Source of the DNA: Bacteroidota bacterium
GTDB taxonomy: Bacteria; Bacteroidota; Bacteroidia; Bacteroidales; NBLH01
Assembly: GCA_025361565.1 (NCBI GenBank)
Contig: JANYKN010000089.1
Location: forward strand, 62,001-126,000
Reading direction: 5' to 3'
DNA: 64,000 bases
Of the stretch, positions 34,733-42,930 are shown one piece after another. The position numbers and the translations under genes were made by a program. How positions within the stretch are numbered: position 1 is the first letter of the stretch; every line of letters starts with the position of its first letter. The notes beneath the pieces were generated by a model. It searched no databases. It had not been told where the DNA came from and was given only the letters and a program-made list of their open reading frames with translations.

Positions 34733-35233
34733 TTATGCCAAAGCACCAATTGCAGCCTTGTAATTTGGCTCGTCCACAATTTCCGGAACTTGTTCGGTAT
34801 AAAGTACTTTTCCAGTTTCATCGGCAACAATTACCACCCTTGAGCATAATCCTGCCAATGGGCCATCGGCTATTTCAAGGCCAAAATCTTTGGCAAATTT
34901 ACCTGTGTTGAAATCTGAAAGGGTTACAACGTTTTCAATGCCTTCAGCACCACAAAAACGGCTTTGGGCAAAAGGTAAATCTCTTGAAATACAAAGAACT
35001 TTGGTGTTTTTTAAATTAGCAGCTTCTTTGTTGAAATTCCTTACCGAAGCAGCACATGTTCCGGTGTCAAGACTAGGAAAAATGTTTAAAACCAAGCGTG
35101 AACCTGCAAAATCTTTCAGACTTGCTTTCGAAAGATCGCTCTTTACCAGTTCAAAGTTGTGTAAATTGCTACCAACTTTTGGTAGTTCTCCAACAGTGTG
35201 GATTTGGTTTCCTTTTAATGTAATTTTTGCCAT
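34733..35233 (-). CDS. tpx: Thiol peroxidase
   Basis: Atypical two-Cys peroxiredoxin that reduces hydroperoxides with thioredoxin. The 166-aa protein has the peroxidatic C60 in D-T-G-T-C-A-A-S-V-R and the resolving C94 in S-R-F-C-G-A, both spaced as in E. coli Tpx. G-N-x-I near the N-terminus and D-L-P-F-A-Q are also family marks. Length is standard. Monocistronic by strand, though the hemoglobin-like gene lies 86 bases upstream on the same strand and could be cotranscribed, which would pair two oxidative or nitrosative-stress proteins. Confidence 0.95.
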   Translation of the reverse strand: MAKITLKGNQIHTVGELPKVGSNLHNFELVKSDLSKASLKDFAGSRLVLNIFPSLDTGTCAASVRNFNKEAANLKNTKVLCISRDLPFAQSRFCGAEGIENVVTLSDFNTGKFAKDFGLEIADGPLAGLCSRVVIVADETGKVLYTEQVPEIVDEPNYKAAIGALA

Positions 35234-35319
35234 AATTTTAATTTTTAGTTATGTGAGATGAGATGTTAAAAATTAGATGATTAGAACTCTGAATTTTGTT
35301 ATTTTAAATTTGAAATTTG

Positions 35320-35781
35320 TTATTTGAAATTAAAAGTAAATTCCTGTTGAATCTCAGGTGTATTGACCATTCGCATTGAAAGCATATTTAAGTATTTCCA
35401 GAATGAGGACATAATTTCTTCTTCCAAATCAATTTTTTTAAGGACTTCACTATAACATTCAAGCCAGGTTAACCGTGCTTTTGGAGTTATCTTGAATGGA
35501 GCGTGCCTTTGTGCCAGCATTGGTTTCCCTCGGTTTTCGTTAAAATAGGGGCGACCACCCATAATCTGTATCAAAAAATCAGACGATCTGAGTTTTGCTT
35601 TTTCAAATTCAATATCATCTTCCGGGAAAAGGTTATTTATTTCACTTTTTCTAAGTAAATTGTAATGATCATTACTCAATTTGCGGATACCACTTTCACC
35701 CAGCTGATTAAGAAATTCTTTATCAGGTAGTTGAACCTCAGGTAAATTTGTATTTTGATATGGTATTATTTCGAATGTCAT
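35320..35781 (-). CDS. Truncated-hemoglobin-like protein
   Basis: 153-aa globin of the truncated (2-on-2) class. The central block M-G-G-R-P-Y-F-N-E-N-R-G-K-P-M-L followed by R-H-A-P-F (residues 92-96) is typical of group II trHbs, with H93 as the proximal heme ligand; Y40 lies at the expected B10 position and L-F-P-E-D precedes helix C. The N-terminus is extended by about 20 residues compared with the family. Such proteins bind O2 or NO and are often linked to NO detoxification. It is followed by tpx on the same strand. The match is from recognition of the helix E-F block, not a search. Confidence 0.8.
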   Translation of the reverse strand: MTFEIIPYQNTNLPEVQLPDKEFLNQLGESGIRKLSNDHYNLLRKSEINNLFPEDDIEFEKAKLRSSDFLIQIMGGRPYFNENRGKPMLAQRHAPFKITPKARLTWLECYSEVLKKIDLEEEIMSSFWKYLNMLSMRMVNTPEIQQEFTFNFK

Positions 35782-36048
35782 AAATCTGTTGAAGATTTGA
35801 AAATCTTATTTCATTTCCAATGCAAAAATAAACTCAAATTTTTAAACTTGCAATTTTTATTTAGATTAATTCTAAATAAAAATTAAATTCTACAAAGTTT
35901 AATATGATATCAATTAAAAATCAACTAGTTATAGGAAAAGCGATGATATCAAAACTTCAAGTAATTGCCAAATATTAATTATCTAATTGTAAATTTATAT
36001 TTTATAAGATTATTTTTTTATTGAATTAAACCCATAAAAATGTGAATA

Positions 36049-38193
36049 ATGAAAACTAAAAAAACATTAGTAATCATCCTTTTTCTTTCATGGTCTTTTA
36101 TGAATGTGATGGCGCAGGAAAAGCGTTTTTTTATGCCTTCGGAAATTGCAAAAGCATACGAAAAAGGAAGTAGATCATACGACGGAAAACCCGGGAAAAA
36201 TTATTGGCAGAATTTTGTCGATTATAAAATCAAAGTCGGCATCAAACCATCAGAAAGATTAATAGATGGATATGAAAAAGCCGTATTTAAAAATTCCAGT
36301 CCAAATTCTATTAATTCTTTGGTTGTTAGACTTTATGCTGATGTTTTTAAAAAAGGAAATAGCCGTGGGTCAAGTGTTGACGAACGTGATATTGATAATG
36401 GGGTTGAGTTATCTGATTTAAAGATTGATGGACAAATAATTGATCTAAAAAATACTCAGTTAATAAGAAGAAGTGGTACTAATCTTAATATCACATTGGC
36501 AAAACCATTGGGGTCCGGAAAAGAGCTGATTTTTGAAACTGCATGGAAGCAAAAAATACCATATTCTAATATTAGGAATGGTTTTATTGATAGTACCACA
36601 TTTTTTATCGGAGACTGGTATCCGCAAATTGCAGTTTATGATGATGTTTTTGGATGGGATCGTTTAGATTATACGTTGCAGACTGAGTTTTATAATAATC
36701 TTGGAAAATTTGATGTTGAAATTACTGTCCCTAATGATTTTTTAATATGGGCCACCGGAACTCTAGTAAATTCAGAACAGGTTTTACCTAAAGAAATTAA
36801 TGATAAATATATTAAAGCAAAATCATCAATAGATGTTATTCATGTTTTTACAAAAGAAGATTATGATAAAGGTTTTAAAACATTGAGTAATACCTGGCAT
36901 TATTCCGCAAATGAAGTATCGGATTTTGCTTTTGGTTTAAGCAATCATTATTTGTGGGATGCTGGCATGCAGCTTGTCGAAGACAGGCAAGTTCTTATTC
37001 AATCAGCATATCCAATAAATTTAGCTAAAGATTGTGACAGCCTTATACAAATACAACAGAAAACGATGAAACATTTTTCAGAGGATGTTCCTGGAATTCC
37101 TTATCCCTATGAAAGCTTTACAACTTTTATTGGCACAGAACAAGGTGGGATGGAATATCCCATGATGGCGAATAATGGATATGCCGACCGAGGCGTCACC
37201 GTGCATGAAATGATGCATACTTATTTTCCAATGTATGTACGCACCAATGAGCGCCGTTGGGCTTGGATGGATGAAGGTTGGGCCGATTTTAATACTTCTG
37301 TAGTCGAAAAACGTTTTTTCAATAACGACAAAGACTTTGAGAAACTATTTTCAGGTTCCAGCTCAGGTATGCTTGGAATGGTTGGTACTAATGGAGATTT
37401 GCCATTAATTGTTTCTTCAGAATATATGGAAGATAATTATTTTTATGCCAGTTATGCGCTTCCTTCTTTTGTTTATACAATTATTCATCATCATTTGGGC
37501 GATGAATTGTTTTTTAAATGCTATAAGGAATATATTAAAAGATGGGCTAAAAAATCACCTACGCCGTATGATTTCTTTTATACATTTGAAAATGTTTCGG
37601 GCCAGGATTTAAGCTGGATATGGAAACCCTGGTTTTTTGAATTTGGCTATCCTGATTTGGCTATTCAAAGTTTTATTAAAGATAAGCTTATTGTCAATAA
37701 AATTGGAAATAAACCGGTGCCAATTTTCCTTGATATTGAATATGAAAATGGAGATTCAAAAAAAATGAACAAAAGTGCAGGTGTTTGGGCCGATGGTAAA
37801 AAAAGTTTTGAATTTAAAATCGCCGATTATCAAAAAATCAAGCGCATTTCGTTGAATAAAAAAATCGTTGATTTTAATTTGTCAGATAATTTTTATCCAT
37901 CCATCAAAGACCTGATTGGTAAAGCCAATATATCCGATAAAATTATAGGTAACTACCAGCCTGATCAATTTCCTTCAGTTATTAATATTGTAAAAGAAGA
38001 TGGACTTATCTATTTGATTGTAAACGATTTTAATTTAAAAATGCTAATATATCCAATTGATAAATTCAAATTCAACTCTCTGGATGATAGTAAAAAACTG
38101 GAGTTTATTATAGATGAAAAAGGGGAAGCTACAAGCATAAATATAGATTGGAACGGATATAAATTTAAAGCAGACAGAGTAATTGATATATAA
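36049..38193 (+). CDS. Secreted M1-family metallopeptidase
   Basis: Exported zinc aminopeptidase-type protein of 714 aa. The signal peptide ends at M-A-Q (residues 1-23). The substrate-anchoring motif reads G-G-M-E-Y-P (variant of G-A-M-E-N), and the zinc site is H386-E-M-M-H390 with E409 18 residues later (W-M-D-E-G-W-A). The C-terminal 150 residues are beta-rich. The altered G-x-M-E-N motif is common in Bacteroidota M1 members. It should trim peptides in the periplasm or at the surface, in keeping with the M16 protease upstream. It is followed by a terminator shared with the convergent transporter gene. Confidence 0.92.
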   Translation: MKTKKTLVIILFLSWSFMNVMAQEKRFFMPSEIAKAYEKGSRSYDGKPGKNYWQNFVDYKIKVGIKPSERLIDGYEKAVFKNSSPNSINSLVVRLYADVFKKGNSRGSSVDERDIDNGVELSDLKIDGQIIDLKNTQLIRRSGTNLNITLAKPLGSGKELIFETAWKQKIPYSNIRNGFIDSTTFFIGDWYPQIAVYDDVFGWDRLDYTLQTEFYNNLGKFDVEITVPNDFLIWATGTLVNSEQVLPKEINDKYIKAKSSIDVIHVFTKEDYDKGFKTLSNTWHYSANEVSDFAFGLSNHYLWDAGMQLVEDRQVLIQSAYPINLAKDCDSLIQIQQKTMKHFSEDVPGIPYPYESFTTFIGTEQGGMEYPMMANNGYADRGVTVHEMMHTYFPMYVRTNERRWAWMDEGWADFNTSVVEKRFFNNDKDFEKLFSGSSSGMLGMVGTNGDLPLIVSSEYMEDNYFYASYALPSFVYTIIHHHLGDELFFKCYKEYIKRWAKKSPTPYDFFYTFENVSGQDLSWIWKPWFFEFGYPDLAIQSFIKDKLIVNKIGNKPVPIFLDIEYENGDSKKMNKSAGVWADGKKSFEFKIADYQKIKRISLNKKIVDFNLSDNFYPSIKDLIGKANISDKIIGNYQPDQFPSVINIVKEDGLIYLIVNDFNLKMLIYPIDKFKFNSLDDSKKLEFIIDEKGEATSINIDWNGYKFKADRVIDI

Positions 38194-38210
38194 TTGACAT
38201 ATAATAAAAT

Positions 38211-38237
38211 AGCACCGAAATATTTTGGTGCTTTTTT
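38211..38237. terminator. Terminator between M1 gene and peptide-export locus
   Basis: AGCACC and GGTGCT form the stem, with complementary AAATATTT in the loop and six T afterwards on the plus strand. Confidence 0.8.
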
Positions 38238-38312
38238 AATTATTCTATGTCATTCCAAAATAAGTTGAAAAACATTGACTTATTTATGGATATAAATAGG
38301 TTTACTATTCTT

Positions 38313-40469
38313 TCATAAAGTGAAAGGCATTTGCTTTTGCCACATATCAAAATATTTTTCTCTATTTGCATAAAGGTCCTTATGTGTGCCTAACTCAATT
38401 ACTTTGCCTTTTTCCATAACCACAATCGTGTCGGCGTTAAGGACTGTACTTAACCTATGAGCAATCATTATTATTGTTTTTCCTTCAGATTTTAACTTTT
38501 GTACAACAAACATCAATTGTTCTTCAGATTCCGAATCGAGGGCAGAAGTGGCCTCATCAAGAATAACTATTTCAGGTTCTCGATAAAGTACACGTGCAAA
38601 AGCTATTTTTTGGCGCTGACCACCAGATAGGGATGTTCCATTTTCGCCAATGTCTGTAAAAAAGCCTTCTGGCAATTCTTCTATGAATTTGATTAAGCCG
38701 ATTTCCTGACTAATCTTTAGTATTTTATTCATGTCGGGCTCAAATTCACCAATGCCAATATTTTCGGAAATAGATCCTTTAAATAGTTCTACTTTCTGAG
38801 GTATTACACCAACAATCATTCTCAAGCTATGGTTCTCGAACTGGGTAATATCAATATTGTTGATATATATTTTACCAGAAGCAATTGGATAAATATTCTG
38901 CAAAAGGTGGATAAGTGTCGATTTACCGGAACCGCTTTCACCAACAATTGCCGTTATTGCTCCTTTTTTTATTTGTAAGTTAAAATCTTTGAAAACATCA
39001 ATTCGGGAACCATACCTGAAACTCACATTTTGAAAGGAAATATCGCCTAAATGGTCTTTTGATAGTTTGATACAGCTTTGCTTTTCCTGCTCCAAATCCA
39101 TAATTTCAAAAAGCCTGTCAGATGCAATAAAAGCATGTTGTAACGAAATATTGACACCAATAATACTATTCAATGGGCCAGAAAAGTACCCAAGTATTGC
39201 ATAAAAGGATAAGAGTTCACCTACAGTCAAATCATTAGCCATTACAAAGTAGGAGCCTATCCAAAGTACAATAATGGTAAATAATCTTGACATAAACGTT
39301 GTCGAAAATGATGTAAAAACTGTGTTCAACCCGGAAATGTAGCCTGTATTTAGCAATTTTATGAACCTGAATTCCGTTTTTGAATTTGTGTATCCTTCAA
39401 TTCCAAATCGTTTTATGGTGCTGACGGTATTTATTGACTCAACCAATTGGCTTTCGAGGCTGGCAGCATGCTCCATAATTTGTCTTTCTGTTTTTTTATT
39501 TATATGATTGGTGACGAAATATAAAACAATATAAATTGGAATAACAGTCATCACTAACAAGGCCATTTGCCATGAGTAAATGAACATTAGGATAAACGAA
39601 AATGCGACAATTAGAGCATTAACAATCAAGTTTATAAGTGTACTATTGATAAAGTTCCTGATTTTGACCGCATCATTTATCCTAGAAATAATTTCACCTG
39701 TTTGCATAGTATCAAAAAAGCGTTGTGGCAGTTTTAACAGGTGTTTGTAGTAGCCCAGAATTAAACGTGCATCAATGAGTTGGCCTGTTTTAATGGTAAA
39801 TACCGTTTGGTAAATACCCAAAAGTATTTGAACAAATAGCAAAACTAACATGATCAGGCTCATCATGTTGAGCAGGTTTTTATTTCCATTTATAAAAACA
39901 AAATCGGTTAGTTTTTGAATGTAAATGGATGTGGAAAGGCCTATTATTGAGAAGAAAACAGCTCCAACCAATGCTTGGGTCATTACTAATTTGTGTGGTT
40001 TTAAAAGGAAAAACAGCCTTGAAATATTGGAAATTTTTTCATTTCTAATCTCAAAATCATCATTGGGAACAAGTATAACCAGAATTCCAGTCCAAACTGT
40101 TAAAAATTCCTCTTTTTTTCGTTTCTCAAGTTTTCCGGTTGCAGGATCCATTACCAACAGCCCTTTATTGTCAACTTTTATGATGACCACATAGTGCAAC
40201 AGGTTACTTGAGAGTTTAAGGTGTGCAATGGCAGGCTTTGGTATTTTTAATAAGGAATCGTAACTACCCTTAACACCTTTGGCTGTAAAACCTAGTTTTT
40301 CCGCTGCTTCAATAAGACCAAGCACATTCGTTCCCTTTTTATCAGTATTTGCAAATTGGCGAACCCTTGAAACTGGGATATGCAGATTGTAAAAGGCCGA
40401 AACTGAGGACAAACAAGCTGCCCCGCAATCCATGATATCGCGCTGTTTAAATTGTACTTTTCTGTTCAT
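38313..40469 (-). CDS. Peptidase-containing ABC transporter (C39-PCAT) for double-glycine peptides
   Basis: Inner-membrane exporter of 718 aa that cleaves double-glycine leaders and pumps out the mature peptide. The N-terminal C39 peptidase has Q9 (oxyanion hole), catalytic C15 in D-C-G-A-A-C-L, H92 in L-H-Y-V-V-I and D108 in M-D-P-A-T-G. About six membrane helices follow between 160 and 430. The nucleotide-binding domain has Walker A G-E-S-G-S-G-K-S at 510-517, signature L-S-G-G-Q at 614-618, catalytic E639 and the switch H671. All residues needed for function are present. Its start overlaps the HlyD stop by four bases, so the two are translationally coupled. Three double-glycine precursors lie upstream in the same direction. 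Confidence 0.95.
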   Translation of the reverse strand: MNRKVQFKQRDIMDCGAACLSSVSAFYNLHIPVSRVRQFANTDKKGTNVLGLIEAAEKLGFTAKGVKGSYDSLLKIPKPAIAHLKLSSNLLHYVVIIKVDNKGLLVMDPATGKLEKRKKEEFLTVWTGILVILVPNDDFEIRNEKISNISRLFFLLKPHKLVMTQALVGAVFFSIIGLSTSIYIQKLTDFVFINGNKNLLNMMSLIMLVLLFVQILLGIYQTVFTIKTGQLIDARLILGYYKHLLKLPQRFFDTMQTGEIISRINDAVKIRNFINSTLINLIVNALIVAFSFILMFIYSWQMALLVMTVIPIYIVLYFVTNHINKKTERQIMEHAASLESQLVESINTVSTIKRFGIEGYTNSKTEFRFIKLLNTGYISGLNTVFTSFSTTFMSRLFTIIVLWIGSYFVMANDLTVGELLSFYAILGYFSGPLNSIIGVNISLQHAFIASDRLFEIMDLEQEKQSCIKLSKDHLGDISFQNVSFRYGSRIDVFKDFNLQIKKGAITAIVGESGSGKSTLIHLLQNIYPIASGKIYINNIDITQFENHSLRMIVGVIPQKVELFKGSISENIGIGEFEPDMNKILKISQEIGLIKFIEELPEGFFTDIGENGTSLSGGQRQKIAFARVLYREPEIVILDEATSALDSESEEQLMFVVQKLKSEGKTIIMIAHRLSTVLNADTIVVMEKGKVIELGTHKDLYANREKYFDMWQKQMPFTL

Positions 40470-41644
40470 TTTTTGGATGAGCCTGAATTGGTAATATTAG
40501 GGTTGAGCCATTGCGATGATTCATCGAACAGCAATTCTGCAAGTGTTCTTTGCATAAGGAAAAGGTTTGCCGTTAGGGTCATACCTTTTTTTAACCGTGC
40601 AGTTTTACCATTATAGCTTAAGCTTTGTTTAGGTAAGCTGCAAACAACTCGGAATCCCTGCAATTGGTTTTGTTCAATAGATATGTCATTTGCAATATCT
40701 ATAACCGATCCTGAAAGCATACCCCAACTATTATAATTGAAAGCATCAATTCGAAATTTTGACTTTTGAGATAGGTAAACCATTCCAATATCAGAAGGCG
40801 ATAAGTACATTTCAACTACCAATTCAGAATTTGGCGAAAGCTGACAAATATCCTGGTTTGGAAAAAGTAAAGTGCCCACAGTTACCGCAATAAGATTTTG
40901 AACATAACCACTCGAAGATGCTATAATAAAACATTTTGATCGTTCTTTTTCTAAATTGACGAGGGATTCCTTTAGAGTAAGGAGTTGATTTAATAGATTT
41001 TGATTTTCATTTTGCCAAATGGAAATTTGGTTTTTGAATAATTTGGTGTATTTAAGTTGTTCATTTTCGAACCGATAGCTTATCTGATCATATTCTGATT
41101 GAGGAATTACTTTGTTTTGGTAAAGTTGTTTTTGTCGATCAAATTCTTTGCTGATAATGGCTATTTCAGATTTTTGGTAACGCAAATCGGAAATAAACCT
41201 TTGAAAATCCTGTTGGTATTTTAAGGTATGGATAGCCAAGCTCACAAATACAATTGTATTTGTGAGCTTGGTAAGGGTTTCAAGATCGCTTCCTTCTTGT
41301 AGGGCAATGTTTATTTTACTTTTTAATAACAGAAGGCTTTGACAAATTTCGGAAGTATCAACTTCTATCAAAGTATCGCCTTTATTTACCTTGGCGTTTT
41401 CGCTTATTTTTATGGACAGTATTTTTCCGTAAACTGAATTTTTTATCACACCTTGTTTCTCCATAGTGGTTATTATACCCCTACACTGCACGTTCACATC
41501 TACCGATATAAAAAACAGTGATATGGCAAACACGCAAAAAGTAACAAGTAAAATTAAATAAATGATTTTGCTTTTGTTACTGTGTTTTTTTATTAACGTT
41601 TCGGTTGAAAAGTTTATAATTTCGGAAGGGAATATGGGAACCAT
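40466..41644 (-). CDS. HlyD-family periplasmic adaptor
   Basis: Membrane-fusion protein linking the PCAT exporter to an outer-membrane channel. From the ATG at 41642-41644 it has 392 aa; the frame runs upstream to 41680, but that would overlap the CPBP gene, and this start lies four bases behind that gene's stop. One membrane helix is at about 26-47. The lipoyl half-motif V-Y-G-K-I-L-S-I-K-I-S-E-N-A-K-V-N-K-G-D-T-L-I-E-V-D follows, then a long coiled-coil hairpin (about 110-230) and the returning lipoyl half. No TolC-like gene is in the window, so the outer-membrane channel must be encoded elsewhere. Confidence 0.9.
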   Translation of the reverse strand: MVPIFPSEIINFSTETLIKKHSNKSKIIYLILLVTFCVFAISLFFISVDVNVQCRGIITTMEKQGVIKNSVYGKILSIKISENAKVNKGDTLIEVDTSEICQSLLLLKSKINIALQEGSDLETLTKLTNTIVFVSLAIHTLKYQQDFQRFISDLRYQKSEIAIISKEFDRQKQLYQNKVIPQSEYDQISYRFENEQLKYTKLFKNQISIWQNENQNLLNQLLTLKESLVNLEKERSKCFIIASSSGYVQNLIAVTVGTLLFPNQDICQLSPNSELVVEMYLSPSDIGMVYLSQKSKFRIDAFNYNSWGMLSGSVIDIANDISIEQNQLQGFRVVCSLPKQSLSYNGKTARLKKGMTLTANLFLMQRTLAELLFDESSQWLNPNITNSGSSKK

Positions 41645-41648
41645 TAAA

Positions 41649-42131
41649 TTATAAGATAATGTCTTGACAAAAAGGAACAAGATTGATCATGGCATGTATC
41701 GCAAAAACTAAAATTATTGCATTCTCACGTCTTTTCAATGAAATAACAAATGCTGATGCAAAAATTAATCCTATGAAAAATGCTAAAATCATGTAATTCA
41801 GGTTGTAGCAATGTGATAACCCAAAGAAGATTGCCGATAAAAATATTGGAATTACCATAGAATTAGCTTTTAATTTAACTAAGAGTTTATGAGATATTTT
41901 GATAATTAGAAATTGGAAAATAGTTGTTTCAAATAGCGGTCCCACAATTATTACTAGAATAAAGAAGGAAATTTTTTCGTTTTGTAAGTTCTTTATTTCA
42001 TCAGGTAAAGCTAAGTTTACGGAAAATGGCATTAAAACGATTAATTTTTGAATTATTAATATTGCGAGAACATACAATGCAATAAATATAAAAACGTTGA
42101 CCCGGGTTAAAAAAGCGTTTATTCTATCCAT
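41649..42131 (-). CDS. CPBP-like intramembrane protein, degenerate active site
   Basis: 160-aa membrane protein with about five helices. It aligns with the CPBP (Abi/CAAX protease-like) family by G-P-L-F-E-T-T-I-F-Q (normally E-E-x-x-x-R), F-G-L-S-H (motif two histidine) and F-A-I-H-A-M-I-N (motif three H-x-x-x-N). The second Glu is Thr and the Arg is Gln in motif one, so full protease activity is uncertain. Members within bacteriocin loci serve as immunity or maturation proteins, which its place between peptide genes and the exporter suggests here. Stop and start spacing to its neighbours is nine and four bases, so it is in the same operon. Confidence 0.75.
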   Translation of the reverse strand: MDRINAFLTRVNVFIFIALYVLAILIIQKLIVLMPFSVNLALPDEIKNLQNEKISFFILVIIVGPLFETTIFQFLIIKISHKLLVKLKANSMVIPIFLSAIFFGLSHCYNLNYMILAFFIGLIFASAFVISLKRRENAIILVFAIHAMINLVPFCQDIIL

Positions 42132-42140
42132 TTGTCTTTA

Positions 42141-42308
42141 TTAATCAATAAAATTTAAAACGATTGTTGTTGCATACCCAAAAAAGTAACATATATAATA
42201 AAAAGTGTTGTTATAACCTAGTCCAATTAGCACTCTATCAATAATTATTATAAGAAAAAAAATTGTAAGTAAAATATAACCATTGCTTTGATACCTTTTT
42301 GTATTCAT
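42141..42308 (-). CDS. Small membrane protein, 55 aa; candidate immunity protein
   Basis: Reading leftward from ATG at 42306-42308 to TAA at 42141-42143 gives 55 residues: M-N-T-K-R-Y-Q-S-N-G, then a hydrophobic helix (Y-I-L-L-T-I-F-F-L-I-I-I-I), a short D-R-V-L-I-G-L-G turn, and a second aromatic hydrophobic stretch (F-Y-Y-I-C-Y-F-F-G-Y-A-T-T-I-V-L). It has the basic N-terminus and the two-helix layout of many bacteriocin immunity proteins. It ends nine bases before the CPBP ATG, so it belongs to the operon. Homology is not recognised; the role is inferred from size, topology and place. Confidence 0.65.
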   Translation of the reverse strand: MNTKRYQSNGYILLTIFFLIIIIDRVLIGLGYNNTFYYICYFFGYATTIVLNFID

Positions 42309-42339
42309 TTTTTCGTTAATTTATTAATTCAAAATTGAT

Positions 42340-42369
42340 AAGAGTCATCAATTATATTTGATGACTCTT
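42340..42369 (-). terminator. Hairpin separating peptide genes from export genes
   Basis: AAGAGTCATCAA (42340-42351) and TTGATGACTCTT (42358-42369) pair perfectly over six bases, ten bases after the stop of the 69-aa precursor. On the minus strand only a weak T-rich tail follows, so partial read-through is expected: many copies of peptide mRNA, fewer of the exporter. Confidence 0.7.
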
Positions 42370-42379
42370 AAGTTCCTTT

Positions 42380-42589
42380 CTAATTCCAAATTCCTACAGG
42401 ATTATTATTACCAGCTTCTACTAGTGTAGCATTTGCATATGTTGCTGCATTGCGACATGTAGATACTATATAACTAAGTCCAAACATAAAATAGTATAAT
42501 GTATCACCAGGTTCTGATACTCCGCCGTTACATATAGAACATTCTGCTTTTGAAAGCTCTATCAAACCAATTTCTTGTAAATTTTTCAT
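42380..42589 (-). CDS. Double-glycine leader peptide precursor C (class II bacteriocin-like)
   Basis: 69-aa precursor from the ATG at 42587-42589; the longer frame to 42646 overlaps the previous gene. The leader M-K-N-L-Q-E-I-G-L-I-E-L-S-K-A-E ends at G22-G23 (C-N-G-G), matching the class IIb (lactobin/cerein-like) leader with hydrophobic positions at -4, -7 and -12 from the cut. The mature peptide would be 46 aa: an acidic/aromatic start (V-S-E-P-G-D), a hydrophobic helix (L-Y-Y-F-M-F-G-L-S-Y-I-V), one Cys and an Ala/Asn-rich tail ending G-I-W-N. Two cysteines in the leader itself (C17, C20) are odd. It lies 28 bases after precursor A and would be cleaved by the PCAT protease. Confidence 0.8.
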   Translation of the reverse strand: MKNLQEIGLIELSKAECSICNGGVSEPGDTLYYFMFGLSYIVSTCRNAATYANATLVEAGNNNPVGIWN

Positions 42590-42617
42590 AGTAAAAGATT
42601 TAATTTTGTATATTAAT

Positions 42618-42809
42618 TTATTTGTTTGCAGCAGCAGCACCATCATTCCAACCTTGAATTCCTTTATCTAGATTGTCAACCACATAAATTGTAAGGCAAA
42701 TTCCACCAATTATTGTTCCAATAATGGTCCACCAACCCCCATCAGTTTTTTTCATCTCAATAGCATCCATTTCCTGAACGCCCATTGCATTTAAATCAAA
42801 GTTTTTCAT
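42618..42809 (-). CDS. Double-glycine leader peptide precursor A
   Basis: 63-aa precursor. Leader M-K-N-F-D-L-N-A-M-G-V-Q-E-M-D-A-I-E-M then a D-G-G cleavage site at residues 23-25. The mature part is 38 aa, begins W-W-T, and carries a helix-packing G-x-x-x-G (G31, G35 in G-T-I-I-G-G), a hydrophobic segment and a polar Ala-rich tail (G-W-N-D-G-A-A-A-A-N-K). This layout is that of class IIb two-peptide bacteriocins. The leader coding sequence and 5' region are identical over 77 bases to precursor B's, though the mature regions are unrelated. No modification enzyme is nearby, so it is probably secreted unmodified. Confidence 0.88.
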   Translation of the reverse strand: MKNFDLNAMGVQEMDAIEMKKTDGGWWTIIGTIIGGICLTIYVVDNLDKGIQGWNDGAAAANK

Positions 42810-42839
42810 GTTTGTAAAAATTTAAAGTTAAAAAATTAT
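42763..42839 (-). repeat. 77-bp exact duplicate, copy A (leader + 5' UTR)
   Basis: Identical base for base to 44514-44590. It covers the 5' untranslated region (about 30 bases), the ATG and codons for about the first 15 residues of the leader. Identity stops inside the leader just before the divergent mature part. Confidence 0.97.
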
Positions 42840-42930
42840 CCAAATAGGTTTAATTTTTTGCAAGTGATTTGTATATGTGGTGTTTAAGCTTATCATAAAG
42901 ATAATGTTAAATAGCTGTTTTCAAAGTGGA

